From: Planctomycetota bacterium
Lineage (GTDB): Bacteria; Planctomycetota; UBA8742; SKZP01; JAIOTL01
Assembly: GCA_021106775.1 (NCBI GenBank)
Contig: JAIOTL010000260.1
Coordinates: 1 to 6,581, forward strand
Length of the DNA stretch: 6,581 nucleotides
Direction of reading: 5' to 3'
The notes under the pieces were generated by a model, which did no database searches, was not told the DNA's origin, and saw only the letters and a list, made by a program, of their open reading frames with translations. The position numbers were made by a program, and so were the translations under genes. Of this stretch, positions 1-5,965 are shown piece after piece. How positions within the stretch are numbered: position 1 is the first letter of the stretch; every line of letters starts with the position of its first letter.

Positions 1-884
1 TATTTCTCCAGGTTTTTCATCCAATTTAGTAAACTATTCTTTACGGGAATCCATCTACCCGTTTTAATCTCGCTCAGTTTTACTTCGAGTCTATTGCGAA
101 TATCCTCTGTATGTGCGAATTTCTTGGTGATATTCTCAATTTTACTCGAAAAACCTGCAAAATCGTTTGAAATTTCATTGTTTATAATGATTTTAACAGC
201 AATTCGAATTACGTCATCCGCTTGATTAAGCTTCATCTTAAAAAGCCCGTCAGCGATTTTCTCAGTAAGTTCGGGGTTGCGAAAAGTCTTGCTTTGCCCA
301 AGATATTTATCAACGACTTCAATCAGATATGAGTTATTATCGAGGCTTAACACGTCAATGACAAAGGAAAACCTGCGTTTCTCGTTCTCCTTGATGCCTT
401 TGAACAGCAATTGTGCATTTGAGAAAGCCTGCGGTAGGAGTATTTTTGCCCAATTCCCACGAATCATAAGCCAAAGTCTATCTGACATTGCATTATTTAT
501 GTAATCATTGACAATTCGCTGAGCCAAAATCTGAGTCGGATTATCCTTGACATAATGTTCTGCGTGTACAACGAGTTCTTCAGCATTGTACGCAGGATCG
601 TAAAGCATTTCATATGCTCGAACCATCATTTTGTCAGACTGCTCAAGTGATGACAATCTGTCAAAAGCTTTGGTTTTTATTGAATCATCGAAATCTTCCG
701 AATTCACAATAGCCCAGAGTTCGTCATTGTTCATAAGCTGAAGCCTGTGAGTCGAATTATCATCAGTTTCTATGTTCACGCTGAAAATTACAGTTATTAC
801 AAGAAACATAAATGCAATTATTACAAACACCTCAAACGGTGTTATTGAATGTGTATCAGATTTCTGATTATTGTTAAAGCTCAT
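1..884 (-). CDS. Unrecognised single-span membrane protein, cotranscribed with ABC ATPase (3' end at window edge)
   Basis: I do not recognise this protein. The reading frame opens with ATG at 882-884 and stays open for 294 codons to the left edge. The last partial codon begins TA, so the gene may end there or continue. An AAGGG ribosome binding site (889-893) lies 4 bases before the ATG. Residues 16-36 form one strongly hydrophobic segment (FVIIAFMFLVITVIF core). It is preceded by a polar, Asn-rich N-terminus and followed by an acidic stretch (ETDD). The rest (about 40-294) is rich in charged and helix-forming residues, has no further membrane span, and reads like an all-helical soluble domain with many Leu/Ile heptad-like spacings. 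It starts 12 bases after the ABC ATPase stop, so the two are almost certainly cotranscribed. It does not look like an ABC-2 permease, which would have several spans, though a permease could lie further left. It may be an accessory subunit; that role is inferred from position only. Confidence 0.8.
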   Translation of the reverse strand, partial: MSFNNNQKSDTHSITPFEVFVIIAFMFLVITVIFSVNIETDDNSTHRLQLMNNDELWAIVNSEDFDDSIKTKAFDRLSSLEQSDKMMVRAYEMLYDPAYNAEELVVHAEHYVKDNPTQILAQRIVNDYINNAMSDRLWLMIRGNWAKILLPQAFSNAQLLFKGIKENEKRRFSFVIDVLSLDNNSYLIEVVDKYLGQSKTFRNPELTEKIADGLFKMKLNQADDVIRIAVKIIINNEISNDFAGFSSKIENITKKFAHTEDIRNRLEVKLSEIKTGRWIPVKNSLLNWMKNLEK

Positions 885-888
885 ATTA

Positions 889-893
889 CCCTT
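889..893 (-). promoter_or_regulatory. Ribosome binding site AAGGG for the membrane protein gene
   Basis: The minus strand reads AAGGG, then TAAT, then the ATG at 884-882. It falls between the ABC ATPase stop (TAA, 899-897) and the next start. It supports this start and shows that the short ORF gap is a real gene junction. Confidence 0.6.
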
Positions 894-896
894 GCT

Positions 897-1886
897 TTAT
901 GAGACTGTGCCCTTTGTAACCTGCAGAAATACATCTTCCAGGTTTATTTCCTCTTCCTTAAATTGTATCAATTCATAACCGGTTTTTATCAGCAATGCAG
1001 CATATTTACTGATTTCTTGCTCATCTTCATTGAGTTTCAGTCTGATGAATTCAAGCATTTCACCTTCATGAATATCGCTATTCTCGGACGTTTCAATTTC
1101 CGTTTTCACAATTGATGCCTCGATAACTCCCTGTTGCTTGTCGAGTAGCATAGCAGCAGATGACATATCGCCTTTAACTTTGATATTCAATATGATTCCC
1201 CGCTGAATCTCTCGAATAATATCATTTATTGGTCCCTGATACAAAATCGCACCTTTTTCGATAATGCCTATTGAATTGCAAACTTCCGTAAGCTCGGTAA
1301 GGATGTGTGAGGAGATTACAATTGTTTTGCCCATTTTTTTGAGCTGTTTCAATAGAGCCCGAAGTTCGATTCTCGCTCGCGGGTCAAGTCCTGAGGCAGG
1401 TTCGTCGAGTAGCAGTATTTTCGGGTCATGAAGCAAAATTCGCGCAATATTCATGCGCTGCTGCATTCCCCTTGATAAACCCCTTAAATATGTCTTCTTT
1501 TTTATCGACAGGTCAGTGAGTTCAAGCACATTATCAATTAGTAACGCTTGTTTTTCTCTAGGAATGCTATATTCGCTGGCAAAAAACTGCAAATATTCTT
1601 CAACTTTCATTTCCTGATACAGCCCAAAAAAATCAAGGCTATAACCGATAAGTTCACGTACTTTCTTGGGATCTCGCCTTATGGAGTATCCGTTTAGCAT
1701 AGCATCACCGTCAGTTGGACGCAAAAGAGTTGCCAGCATCTTTATTGTCGTGGTTTTACCAGCTCCGTTGGGTCCGATAAACCCGAAAATATCACCGGAT
1801 TTAATCTTCAGGTTAATACTGTCAACTGCAACCAAAGTTTTGAACTGCTTGCTGAGCTTTACTGTTTCTATCATCCATTCTGACAT
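897..1886 (-). CDS. ABC transporter ATP-binding protein (ABC-2 type)
   Basis: This is the nucleotide-binding subunit of an ABC transporter, acting at the cytoplasmic face of the inner membrane to power export or another ATP-driven process. The motifs are in order: Walker A GPNGAGKT at residues 38-45, signature LSRGMQQR at 137-144, Walker B ILLLDEP at 157-163, D-loop SGLD at 165-168 and H-loop His194. At the Q-loop position the usual Gln is replaced: residues 81-89 read GYSLDFFGL, with Asp85. A similar Asp is common in one ABC-2 ATPase subgroup (GYxPDFFG pattern), so this need not be inactivating. Residues from about 220 to 329 form a C-terminal extension typical of this subgroup. The ATG at 1886-1884 is preceded by GGAA with 6 bases between, which favours it over the internal Met5. 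The substrate cannot be told, and the permease is not in the window. The gene heads an operon with the membrane protein at 1-884 and is divergent from the histidine kinase. Confidence 0.93.
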   Translation of the reverse strand: MSEWMIETVKLSKQFKTLVAVDSINLKIKSGDIFGFIGPNGAGKTTTIKMLATLLRPTDGDAMLNGYSIRRDPKKVRELIGYSLDFFGLYQEMKVEEYLQFFASEYSIPREKQALLIDNVLELTDLSIKKKTYLRGLSRGMQQRMNIARILLHDPKILLLDEPASGLDPRARIELRALLKQLKKMGKTIVISSHILTELTEVCNSIGIIEKGAILYQGPINDIIREIQRGIILNIKVKGDMSSAAMLLDKQQGVIEASIVKTEIETSENSDIHEGEMLEFIRLKLNEDEQEISKYAALLIKTGYELIQFKEEEINLEDVFLQVTKGTVS

Positions 1887-2016
1887 AGGTATTTCCGCAA
1901 AAGTGAAACATATTGTTGTTATTTTATAATAAACTGACTTTTGATTTTATTATTTTTCATTGTCATTGCATAATAAATAACATTAAAGATGTTGAAAATT
2001 TAAAGTGGAAATCTGC
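1887..2016. promoter_or_regulatory. Divergent AT-rich promoter region between ABC ATPase and histidine kinase
   Basis: This 130-base region separates two divergently transcribed genes and must hold both promoters. It is very AT-rich. A -10-like CATAAT lies at 1969-1974 on the plus strand, but I find no convincing -35 at proper spacing, so no single promoter is called. An inverted repeat AACAT-N5-ATGTT spans 1979-1993, just upstream of the kinase start, and could be an operator. A second weak one, TTATT-N4-AATAA, lies around 1919-1932. The shared region would allow coordinated control of both transcripts; this is inference. Confidence 0.4.
2007..2010 (+). promoter_or_regulatory. Start-deciding ribosome binding site GGAA for the histidine kinase
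   Basis: GGAA lies 6 bases before ATG at 2017, the same GGAA-N6-ATG arrangement seen on the opposite strand before the ABC ATPase. A GTG start at 2005 would have no purine-rich site before it and would overlap this one. I therefore place the start at 2017. Confidence 0.45.
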
Positions 2017-3603
2017 ATGGCGTTACGAACGAAAATATTTCTGGCGATTATGATTACAATGCTCATCGTAGCCGGTATTATGTCGATAAAAGTAGTTTTC
2101 GAGACAATGTCGGTGTACCAGAAAACTGCAGGTACATACCGCCAATCGCTCACGAAGGTTGTCAACAACTGGGTTTATACGAATATCCCAAAGGAAGTAG
2201 ATAAGGAATCACTGATTAAGGTTATTGAGCAATATGAAAGAATGTTAGTGGAAAATCCTGAATCCGCACTGTTTAGCAGTATCACTATTGTTGATAAATA
2301 TCGCCGAATTCTACATCAAGCAGCACAAACAAATTACCCGAAATTCCAACGTCTTTACGAAGAATCACTCGAAAAAGCACTTGAAGGTGATATGCAAGTT
2401 ATGGGAATGCAAATCTACAAACCGCTTTATCAAGTAAAATCAATAATTCCGCGATACATTCCTGAAGCATTGAAAAAAAGATTCAAAGAGAACCTTGCTG
2501 AAATCGACAACGAACTTCCACCTGAATGGGTGATAATCCTTAATCTGAATCTGCCTTTAACAAGCAGAATTAATCTTATTCAGGTTATTATGCCCGTATT
2601 CTGGATAATGGGTCTTGGAACTGTTCTCCTTATACTTGTGATATATATTTTGCTGTCCAAGCTTGTATTGGCACCGCTTGAAAAACTGTCAGCCGCAAGT
2701 AAAAAAATCGCCAAGGGTGATTACGATATAAAGCTTGATATTCCGCAGAAATCAGACGAAATTTCCGAATTAGTCAGCGCATTTCACGGGATGACTCAGG
2801 AAGTACAAAATTATCAATTTAATCTTGTGGACAGGGTTGACGAAGCTGTAAAAAAACAGAGGAAAGCAGAGCAAGGGTTGATAATTGCCCAAAAACTTGC
2901 AGCGACAGGCACTTTGGCAGCAGGAATTGCCCATGAAATCAACAATCCGCTTTCCGGTATGCAAAACGCTGTTCGACGAATAATCAAAAAAATGCCGAAA
3001 AATTCCGATGACTCGCTTCCGGAGTACTTAAATTTGATTTCTGACGGTTTATATAGGATTCAACAGATTGTATCTCAGGTGCTGCAATATGCGAAACGCA
3101 ACGTAAATCCACCACCTTTCTCTATGCAGGAACCAGTCGAGAAATCAATCGCTTTTCTCGACCACAAAGCAAGGCGATTAGAAGTTAAGCTTAAGATTAT
3201 TCCACCAGAACATGAAATTTCATTGTGTTTTGGCGACAGAGGGGAATTTCAGCAGGTAATAACAAACCTTGTCATCAACAGTATCGATGCCATAAGAACC
3301 GCCATGAACAAGGTATTACAAGGTCAGAAACGACTCAGCAATGAAAACATCGTAACGATAAATTGGGACGAAACCGAGGACGGAATTGAGGTCAAGGTTG
3401 AAGATACAGGATGCGGAATGACCGAAGAAGAGATAAATCGGGCATTTGACGCATTTTACACGATGCGGGAAGAAGGCACAGGGCTTGGACTGACGATTAT
3501 ACACAATATCATTGAATCACACGGTGGAACCATTAACATTGAAAGTGTGCCGATGAAAGGCTCAATCGTAACATTCACCGTCCCAAAACAACTTGAGGAT
3601 TAA
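2017..3603 (+). CDS. Membrane-bound sensor histidine kinase (HAMP-HisKA-HATPase)
   Basis: This is a two-component sensor kinase of 528 residues, which autophosphorylates on His and would pass the phosphate to a response regulator. Membrane span 1 is at about residues 4-27 and span 2 at about 187-214. Between them lies a periplasmic sensor of about 155 residues, possibly PAS/Cache-like (a SSITIVDKYRRI strand pattern near 87-98). HAMP follows at about 215-268, then a coiled-coil linker rich in K/E/Q. The H-box AAGIAHEINNPLSG has the phospho-acceptor His306. The ATPase domain has the N-box around 417-426 (NLVINSIDAI), the G1 box DTGCG at 463-467 and the G2 box GTGLGL at 487-492. The short ATP lid and the H-box resemble NtrB/ZraS/AtoS-type kinases, which often pair with sigma-54 activators. 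The F-box is slightly unusual (FDAFYTMREE, where FxPFFTTK is common). No response regulator is adjacent on the right, and the left neighbour is the divergent ABC ATPase, so it looks like an orphan here. The ligand is unknown. Confidence 0.93.
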   Translation: MALRTKIFLAIMITMLIVAGIMSIKVVFETMSVYQKTAGTYRQSLTKVVNNWVYTNIPKEVDKESLIKVIEQYERMLVENPESALFSSITIVDKYRRILHQAAQTNYPKFQRLYEESLEKALEGDMQVMGMQIYKPLYQVKSIIPRYIPEALKKRFKENLAEIDNELPPEWVIILNLNLPLTSRINLIQVIMPVFWIMGLGTVLLILVIYILLSKLVLAPLEKLSAASKKIAKGDYDIKLDIPQKSDEISELVSAFHGMTQEVQNYQFNLVDRVDEAVKKQRKAEQGLIIAQKLAATGTLAAGIAHEINNPLSGMQNAVRRIIKKMPKNSDDSLPEYLNLISDGLYRIQQIVSQVLQYAKRNVNPPPFSMQEPVEKSIAFLDHKARRLEVKLKIIPPEHEISLCFGDRGEFQQVITNLVINSIDAIRTAMNKVLQGQKRLSNENIVTINWDETEDGIEVKVEDTGCGMTEEEINRAFDAFYTMREEGTGLGLTIIHNIIESHGGTINIESVPMKGSIVTFTVPKQLED

Positions 3604-3607
3604 CTTA

Positions 3608-3760
3608 GTGCATTGAGACATTGATTAGAACATTGTCTGTGGGTCATGCATCTTGCCTGATAATTACTATATATACTGGCAGGGATGCCTGTTCCACTAT
3701 TACAGTAAAACTTGTTGTAAGGATGCATGTTCTACGATTCACAGTAATTTTAATCTCATA
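3608..3760. repeat. Degenerate ~38-base tandem repeat, about four units
   Basis: In the convergent intergenic region, a TGC-containing hexamer recurs with near-constant spacing: GTGCAT at 3608, ATGCAT at 3646, ATGCCT at 3685 and ATGCAT at 3723 (steps of 38, 39 and 38). The last two units are clearly related: 3683-3708 and 3721-3747 match at about 23 of 27 aligned positions with one gap, both starting GGATGC and ending ACAGTAA. The first and third units share an xAAC-TTGT-TGT pattern late in the unit. The second unit is weakest. A small hairpin GGCA-GGGA-TGCC sits at 3678-3689. The series reads as an eroded tandem array with no coding role seen. The pair at 3683-3747 is solid; the outer units are less sure. 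Confidence 0.45.
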
Positions 3761-3787
3761 AACTATCTCATTTTTGAAAATGTTGAT

Positions 3788-3819
3788 GCAAAAAAGCCCG
3801 TTCCATCAGAAACGGGCTT
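3788..3819 (-). terminator. Rho-independent terminator of the C45-like lipoprotein gene
   Basis: The arms AAGCCCGTT (3794-3802) and AACGGGCTT (3811-3819) form a perfect 9-pair stem with an 8-base loop. On the minus strand the stem is followed at once by a run of T, read from the A tract at 3790-3795. It sits about 20 bases past the stop codon of the lipoprotein gene, the right place and direction. On the plus strand the sequence after the stem (AATTCAG) is a poor U-tract, so any role in stopping histidine kinase transcription would be secondary. Confidence 0.85.
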
Positions 3820-3837
3820 AATTCAGTTAAAAAGTTT

Positions 3838-5067
3838 TTACTGCATCTTTGCGAGTATTCCGTAAGATGCATTTTTATCGATTTCATAGAATTTTACACT
3901 ATTATCTTCAATTCGCCAGATTCTTATATTCTGTTCACTAGGAATGAAAACAACAGACAAAACCGTCCTGTTTTTAATCGATAGTTTACCAGCAAATACG
4001 CTCATATCCTGTGCTGACCAGGGTTCGCCAAGGTTTGCAAGCCTTGAACTGAGTATTTTCATTCTGTTCTGATGTTCTGACCTGGTGATACACTCGTCAT
4101 GTAGCGCGCTGGCAATAAATGTATCAAGACTCGATAGTGTATATGTCGGCAGCTCGTCTTCCTCTGATACAATCCTGTGGTCACGTCTAACAGAAATTTT
4201 GAAAGGTGTGCATTCAATTGTCCAGATCTTATCGCTGGTATCGCTTAAAAGATAACTGTTTCCACCGATTAATTTGCTTGAAAAAATAACTTCATTCGCC
4301 TTTGGAACGGTATCACAATTTTCGAGAATTTTCCTCGTGAGAATCGTGTATGGAATACCCGCTGTCATGCCTTTGGGACCGGTTACAGGATTTGAAGTCG
4401 CAACGAATCCGCTGAAATTCATGCCTGTCATAGTGCCAACCATTCCTGGCCAAGTAACATACATGTAAGGTTTGCCTTTGACCGGATGAACGACGAAAAT
4501 GTAGGATTGCATGTGTTTAGCATTAATTCCGAAACGCAAATCAATATTTCTACCGATAATTGGACCTTTGCACCTGCTCAGCTCATTGACGAAACCGAAT
4601 GATACACCTGAAAACGGCACAAGTTCGTTGTTTCTGCCCGCAAGAACCGAAGCGATATCAACAAACGTATTAATTAGCAGAATGTTGTCGAAGTCCATTT
4701 TAGCAGTCTTTGCGATTTCGTTCATCTCATCGATATATTCACTTGGAATATACGGCACAAGATATTCTTTTGCTGCATGAAGGAAAAAATCCCTGCCAAA
4801 ACGTTCATTAGTATAAGGCAGAACGACTTTTTCATAATAATTCTTGATGGCGGTTGACAGCAAAGCACCATGCTGTGCACCCATCTCAGCGTGCGTACCG
4901 CGCAAACTGACCACTGGAATCTTTTTGTACACAAGAGAAAGGTTACCTTTACCGAAATCTTCGACTTTTTTGATTGTCGTAATTTCATTATTACCATCTT
5001 CAGTAATAATACACCCGGTAAGGAAAACCACGACCACAACCATAAATATCAATGTTTTTAAGCGCAT
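3838..5067 (-). CDS. C45 / acyl-transferase-like Ntn-hydrolase family lipoprotein, nucleophile Cys apparently absent
   Basis: This is an exported lipoprotein of 409 residues. Residues 1-18 form a signal peptide (MRLK, hydrophobic core, FLTG) and Cys19 is the lipidated residue of the lipobox LTGC. The mature part resembles the peptidase C45 / acyl-CoA:6-aminopenicillanate acyl-transferase group of Ntn hydrolases, which cleave linear amide bonds. Matching features are LRGTHAEMGAQHG at 55-67, GRNIDL at 172-177, GMNFSGF at 215-221 followed by ATSNP at 223-227, a GIPYTILTRKIL helix start at 237-248, and NSYLLSD at 270-276. In this family the nucleophile Cys lies just before the GRNxD block, in a Cys-Ser/Thr-x-Phe context. 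Here that place reads PFSGVSFGFV (151-160), with no Cys; Ser153 or Ser156 are the only nearby candidates. ATG at 5067-5065 is chosen because GGAG lies 6 bases ahead; a TTG at 5079 would only add four residues. The gene ends at a strong terminator and probably has its own promoter. Substrate unknown. Confidence 0.8.
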   Translation of the reverse strand: MRLKTLIFMVVVVVFLTGCIITEDGNNEITTIKKVEDFGKGNLSLVYKKIPVVSLRGTHAEMGAQHGALLSTAIKNYYEKVVLPYTNERFGRDFFLHAAKEYLVPYIPSEYIDEMNEIAKTAKMDFDNILLINTFVDIASVLAGRNNELVPFSGVSFGFVNELSRCKGPIIGRNIDLRFGINAKHMQSYIFVVHPVKGKPYMYVTWPGMVGTMTGMNFSGFVATSNPVTGPKGMTAGIPYTILTRKILENCDTVPKANEVIFSSKLIGGNSYLLSDTSDKIWTIECTPFKISVRRDHRIVSEEDELPTYTLSSLDTFIASALHDECITRSEHQNRMKILSSRLANLGEPWSAQDMSVFAGKLSIKNRTVLSVVFIPSEQNIRIWRIEDNSVKFYEIDKNASYGILAKMQ

Positions 5068-5073
5068 ATTTAT

Positions 5074-5077
5074 CTCC
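5074..5077 (-). promoter_or_regulatory. Start-deciding ribosome binding site GGAG for the C45-like lipoprotein
   Basis: The minus strand reads GGAG, then ATAAAT, then ATG at 5067-5065. The motif overlaps the alternative TTG codon at 5079-5077, which therefore cannot be the true start. Starting at the ATG also gives an ordinary signal peptide beginning MRLK. Confidence 0.7.
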
Positions 5078-5105
5078 AAAACGAGTTGATTGATTCTTTA
5101 ATATA

Positions 5106-5135
5106 AATACAGGTGATAAATCGGCAGAATGGCAA
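5106..5135 (-). promoter_or_regulatory. Possible sigma-70-like promoter of the C45-like lipoprotein
   Basis: On the minus strand TTGCCA (5135-5130) and TGTATT (5111-5106) are separated by 18 bases, about 40 bases before the ATG. The -10 match is imperfect, and another AT-rich hexamer, TATATT, lies slightly closer to the gene, so the exact promoter is uncertain. A promoter is expected here because the lipoprotein gene starts 180 bases after the preceding gene ends. Confidence 0.3.
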
Positions 5136-5183
5136 AAACCTTAATTTATTATCGCAAAATCCCTCTTTTCACTGCTTAATTTT

Positions 5184-5201
5184 CAATTTTCGCGAAATTT
5201 G
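5184..5201. promoter_or_regulatory. Near-perfect 18-base palindrome, possible operator
   Basis: CAATTTTCGCGAAATTTG is a palindrome in which only one pair (T-T, four bases in from each end) fails. The core TTTCGCGAAA is perfect. It lies in the 180-base gap between the B3/B4 gene stop and the lipoprotein start, upstream of the suggested lipoprotein promoter. It could bind a dimeric regulator. It has no T-run after it on either strand, so a terminator for the B3/B4 gene is unlikely. The rest of this gap is AT-rich with nothing else recognisable. Confidence 0.35.
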
Positions 5202-5247
5202 CTGCGTTTCGATTAATAAATTCATTTAGAAGCGAGCAATCGGGCAA

Positions 5248-5934
5248 TTACATGCGCGGGATGAATTTTGAGCAGATGATTTTTCCTGAGCAATATTGCT
5301 TTGTTCTGCGTGCACCTTCATCGAGCATTTTAAATAACATTTCCTCGGGATAATCCGCAGGCGCAAAAATAAACACAAGAATCCGACATGTTTTGTCAGT
5401 AATCGCGGTTCTCGCAGAATCCGAAGTCGGCGAACCAAAAGGTCCCGTGCTGTCCGCAACACAAAGCCGGTCCTGCACATTCACATCCGCCTTACGAATT
5501 CCTTTGAAAAACTCGTTCTCAAAGCCCTTGCGAACAGAAATCTCCTCACTCGAAATCTTGTCGATGTCATACAAACCCACAGGCAGAAAAAACTCAAGCG
5601 ATTCCAAATTCCAGGTATCAACAAGGTTATTTATGCGGTAAAGTTCCCGGCTCTGAACCACTCGCCTGAGCAATGCTTCAGATGACGGGCGCGTTTTTGT
5701 CGGATTCACACCAATAGATTTATACAAATCCCTTGCATATCGAAGCTCCAGTATGTCTGATGGAAGGTGGTCTTGGAAATTTTCGCGATATTTCTCGGAT
5801 ACTTCATCGATTTCAGTCCAGAGATAATCGTCTGCATCAGCAATTTGAATGTCCTCAGCAATGAGAATCCCCGGTTTCAACAATTGCTTTATTTCTTCGT
5901 CAACGGTTATCGTTATTTTGCAAGAATCTACCAT
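5248..5934 (-). CDS. Free-standing B3/B4 tRNA-binding/editing domain protein
   Basis: This 228-residue protein is built almost wholly of the B3/B4 domain known from the beta subunit of phenylalanyl-tRNA synthetase, where it hydrolyses tyrosine wrongly attached to tRNA-Phe. The N-terminal ~60 residues are a small alpha/beta lead-in. The domain proper shows LRYARDLYKSIGVNP at 64-78, TRPSSEALLRRVV at 81-93, INNLVDTWNLESLEF at 101-115, LPVGLYDIDKI at 117-127, then ADSTGPFGSPTSDSART at 160-176, a Gly- and Ser-rich loop expected to line the pocket. There are no synthetase catalytic motifs, and the length is usual for stand-alone members. The ATG at 5934-5932 has AGAGG (5940-5944) 5 bases ahead. It follows ileS by 31 bases, so the two are likely cotranscribed, which fits a role in tRNA quality control or amino-acid recognition. 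The substrate of the stand-alone form is not evident from sequence. Confidence 0.87.
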   Translation of the reverse strand: MVDSCKITITVDEEIKQLLKPGILIAEDIQIADADDYLWTEIDEVSEKYRENFQDHLPSDILELRYARDLYKSIGVNPTKTRPSSEALLRRVVQSRELYRINNLVDTWNLESLEFFLPVGLYDIDKISSEEISVRKGFENEFFKGIRKADVNVQDRLCVADSTGPFGSPTSDSARTAITDKTCRILVFIFAPADYPEEMLFKMLDEGARRTKQYCSGKIICSKFIPRM

Positions 5935-5939
5935 ATTTT

Positions 5940-5944
5940 CCTCT
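5940..5944 (-). promoter_or_regulatory. Ribosome binding site AGAGG for the B3/B4 protein
   Basis: The minus strand reads AGAGG, then five A/T bases, then the ATG at 5934. It lies in the 31-base gap after the ileS stop codon and supports both this start and translation from a shared ileS transcript. Confidence 0.6.
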
Positions 5945-5965
5945 CTTCAACATAAAGCAAGCCTG

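Noticed and set aside
277..504. Plus-strand 75-codon frame
   Set aside because: It lies antisense inside the membrane-protein gene, which has a clean start, ribosome site and open frame to the edge. The plus-strand frame has none of these.
2005..2016. GTG start four codons upstream for the histidine kinase
   Set aside because: There is no ribosome binding site before it, and it overlaps the GGAA that is well placed for the ATG at 2017.
3608..3760. CRISPR array
   Set aside because: The units are degenerate over their whole length, with no strictly conserved repeat alternating with unique spacers, and no cas genes are present.
3828..3840. TAAAAAGTTTTTA palindrome at the lipoprotein stop codon
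   Set aside because: It is a pure A/T stem that includes the stop codon. It is too weak for a terminator, and the real one lies just beyond it.
3653..3865. Plus-strand 70-codon Cys-rich reading frame
   Set aside because: It runs through the tandem repeat, across the terminator hairpin and into the antisense of the lipoprotein 3' end. It has no ribosome binding site and a skewed composition. It is a chance frame.
4274..5089. Several antisense and out-of-frame reading frames inside the lipoprotein gene (for example 4274-4468, 4511-4780, 4722-5039, 4844-5089)
   Set aside because: All overlap a well-supported gene with signal peptide, lipobox, family motifs and terminator. Their translations show no recognisable domain.
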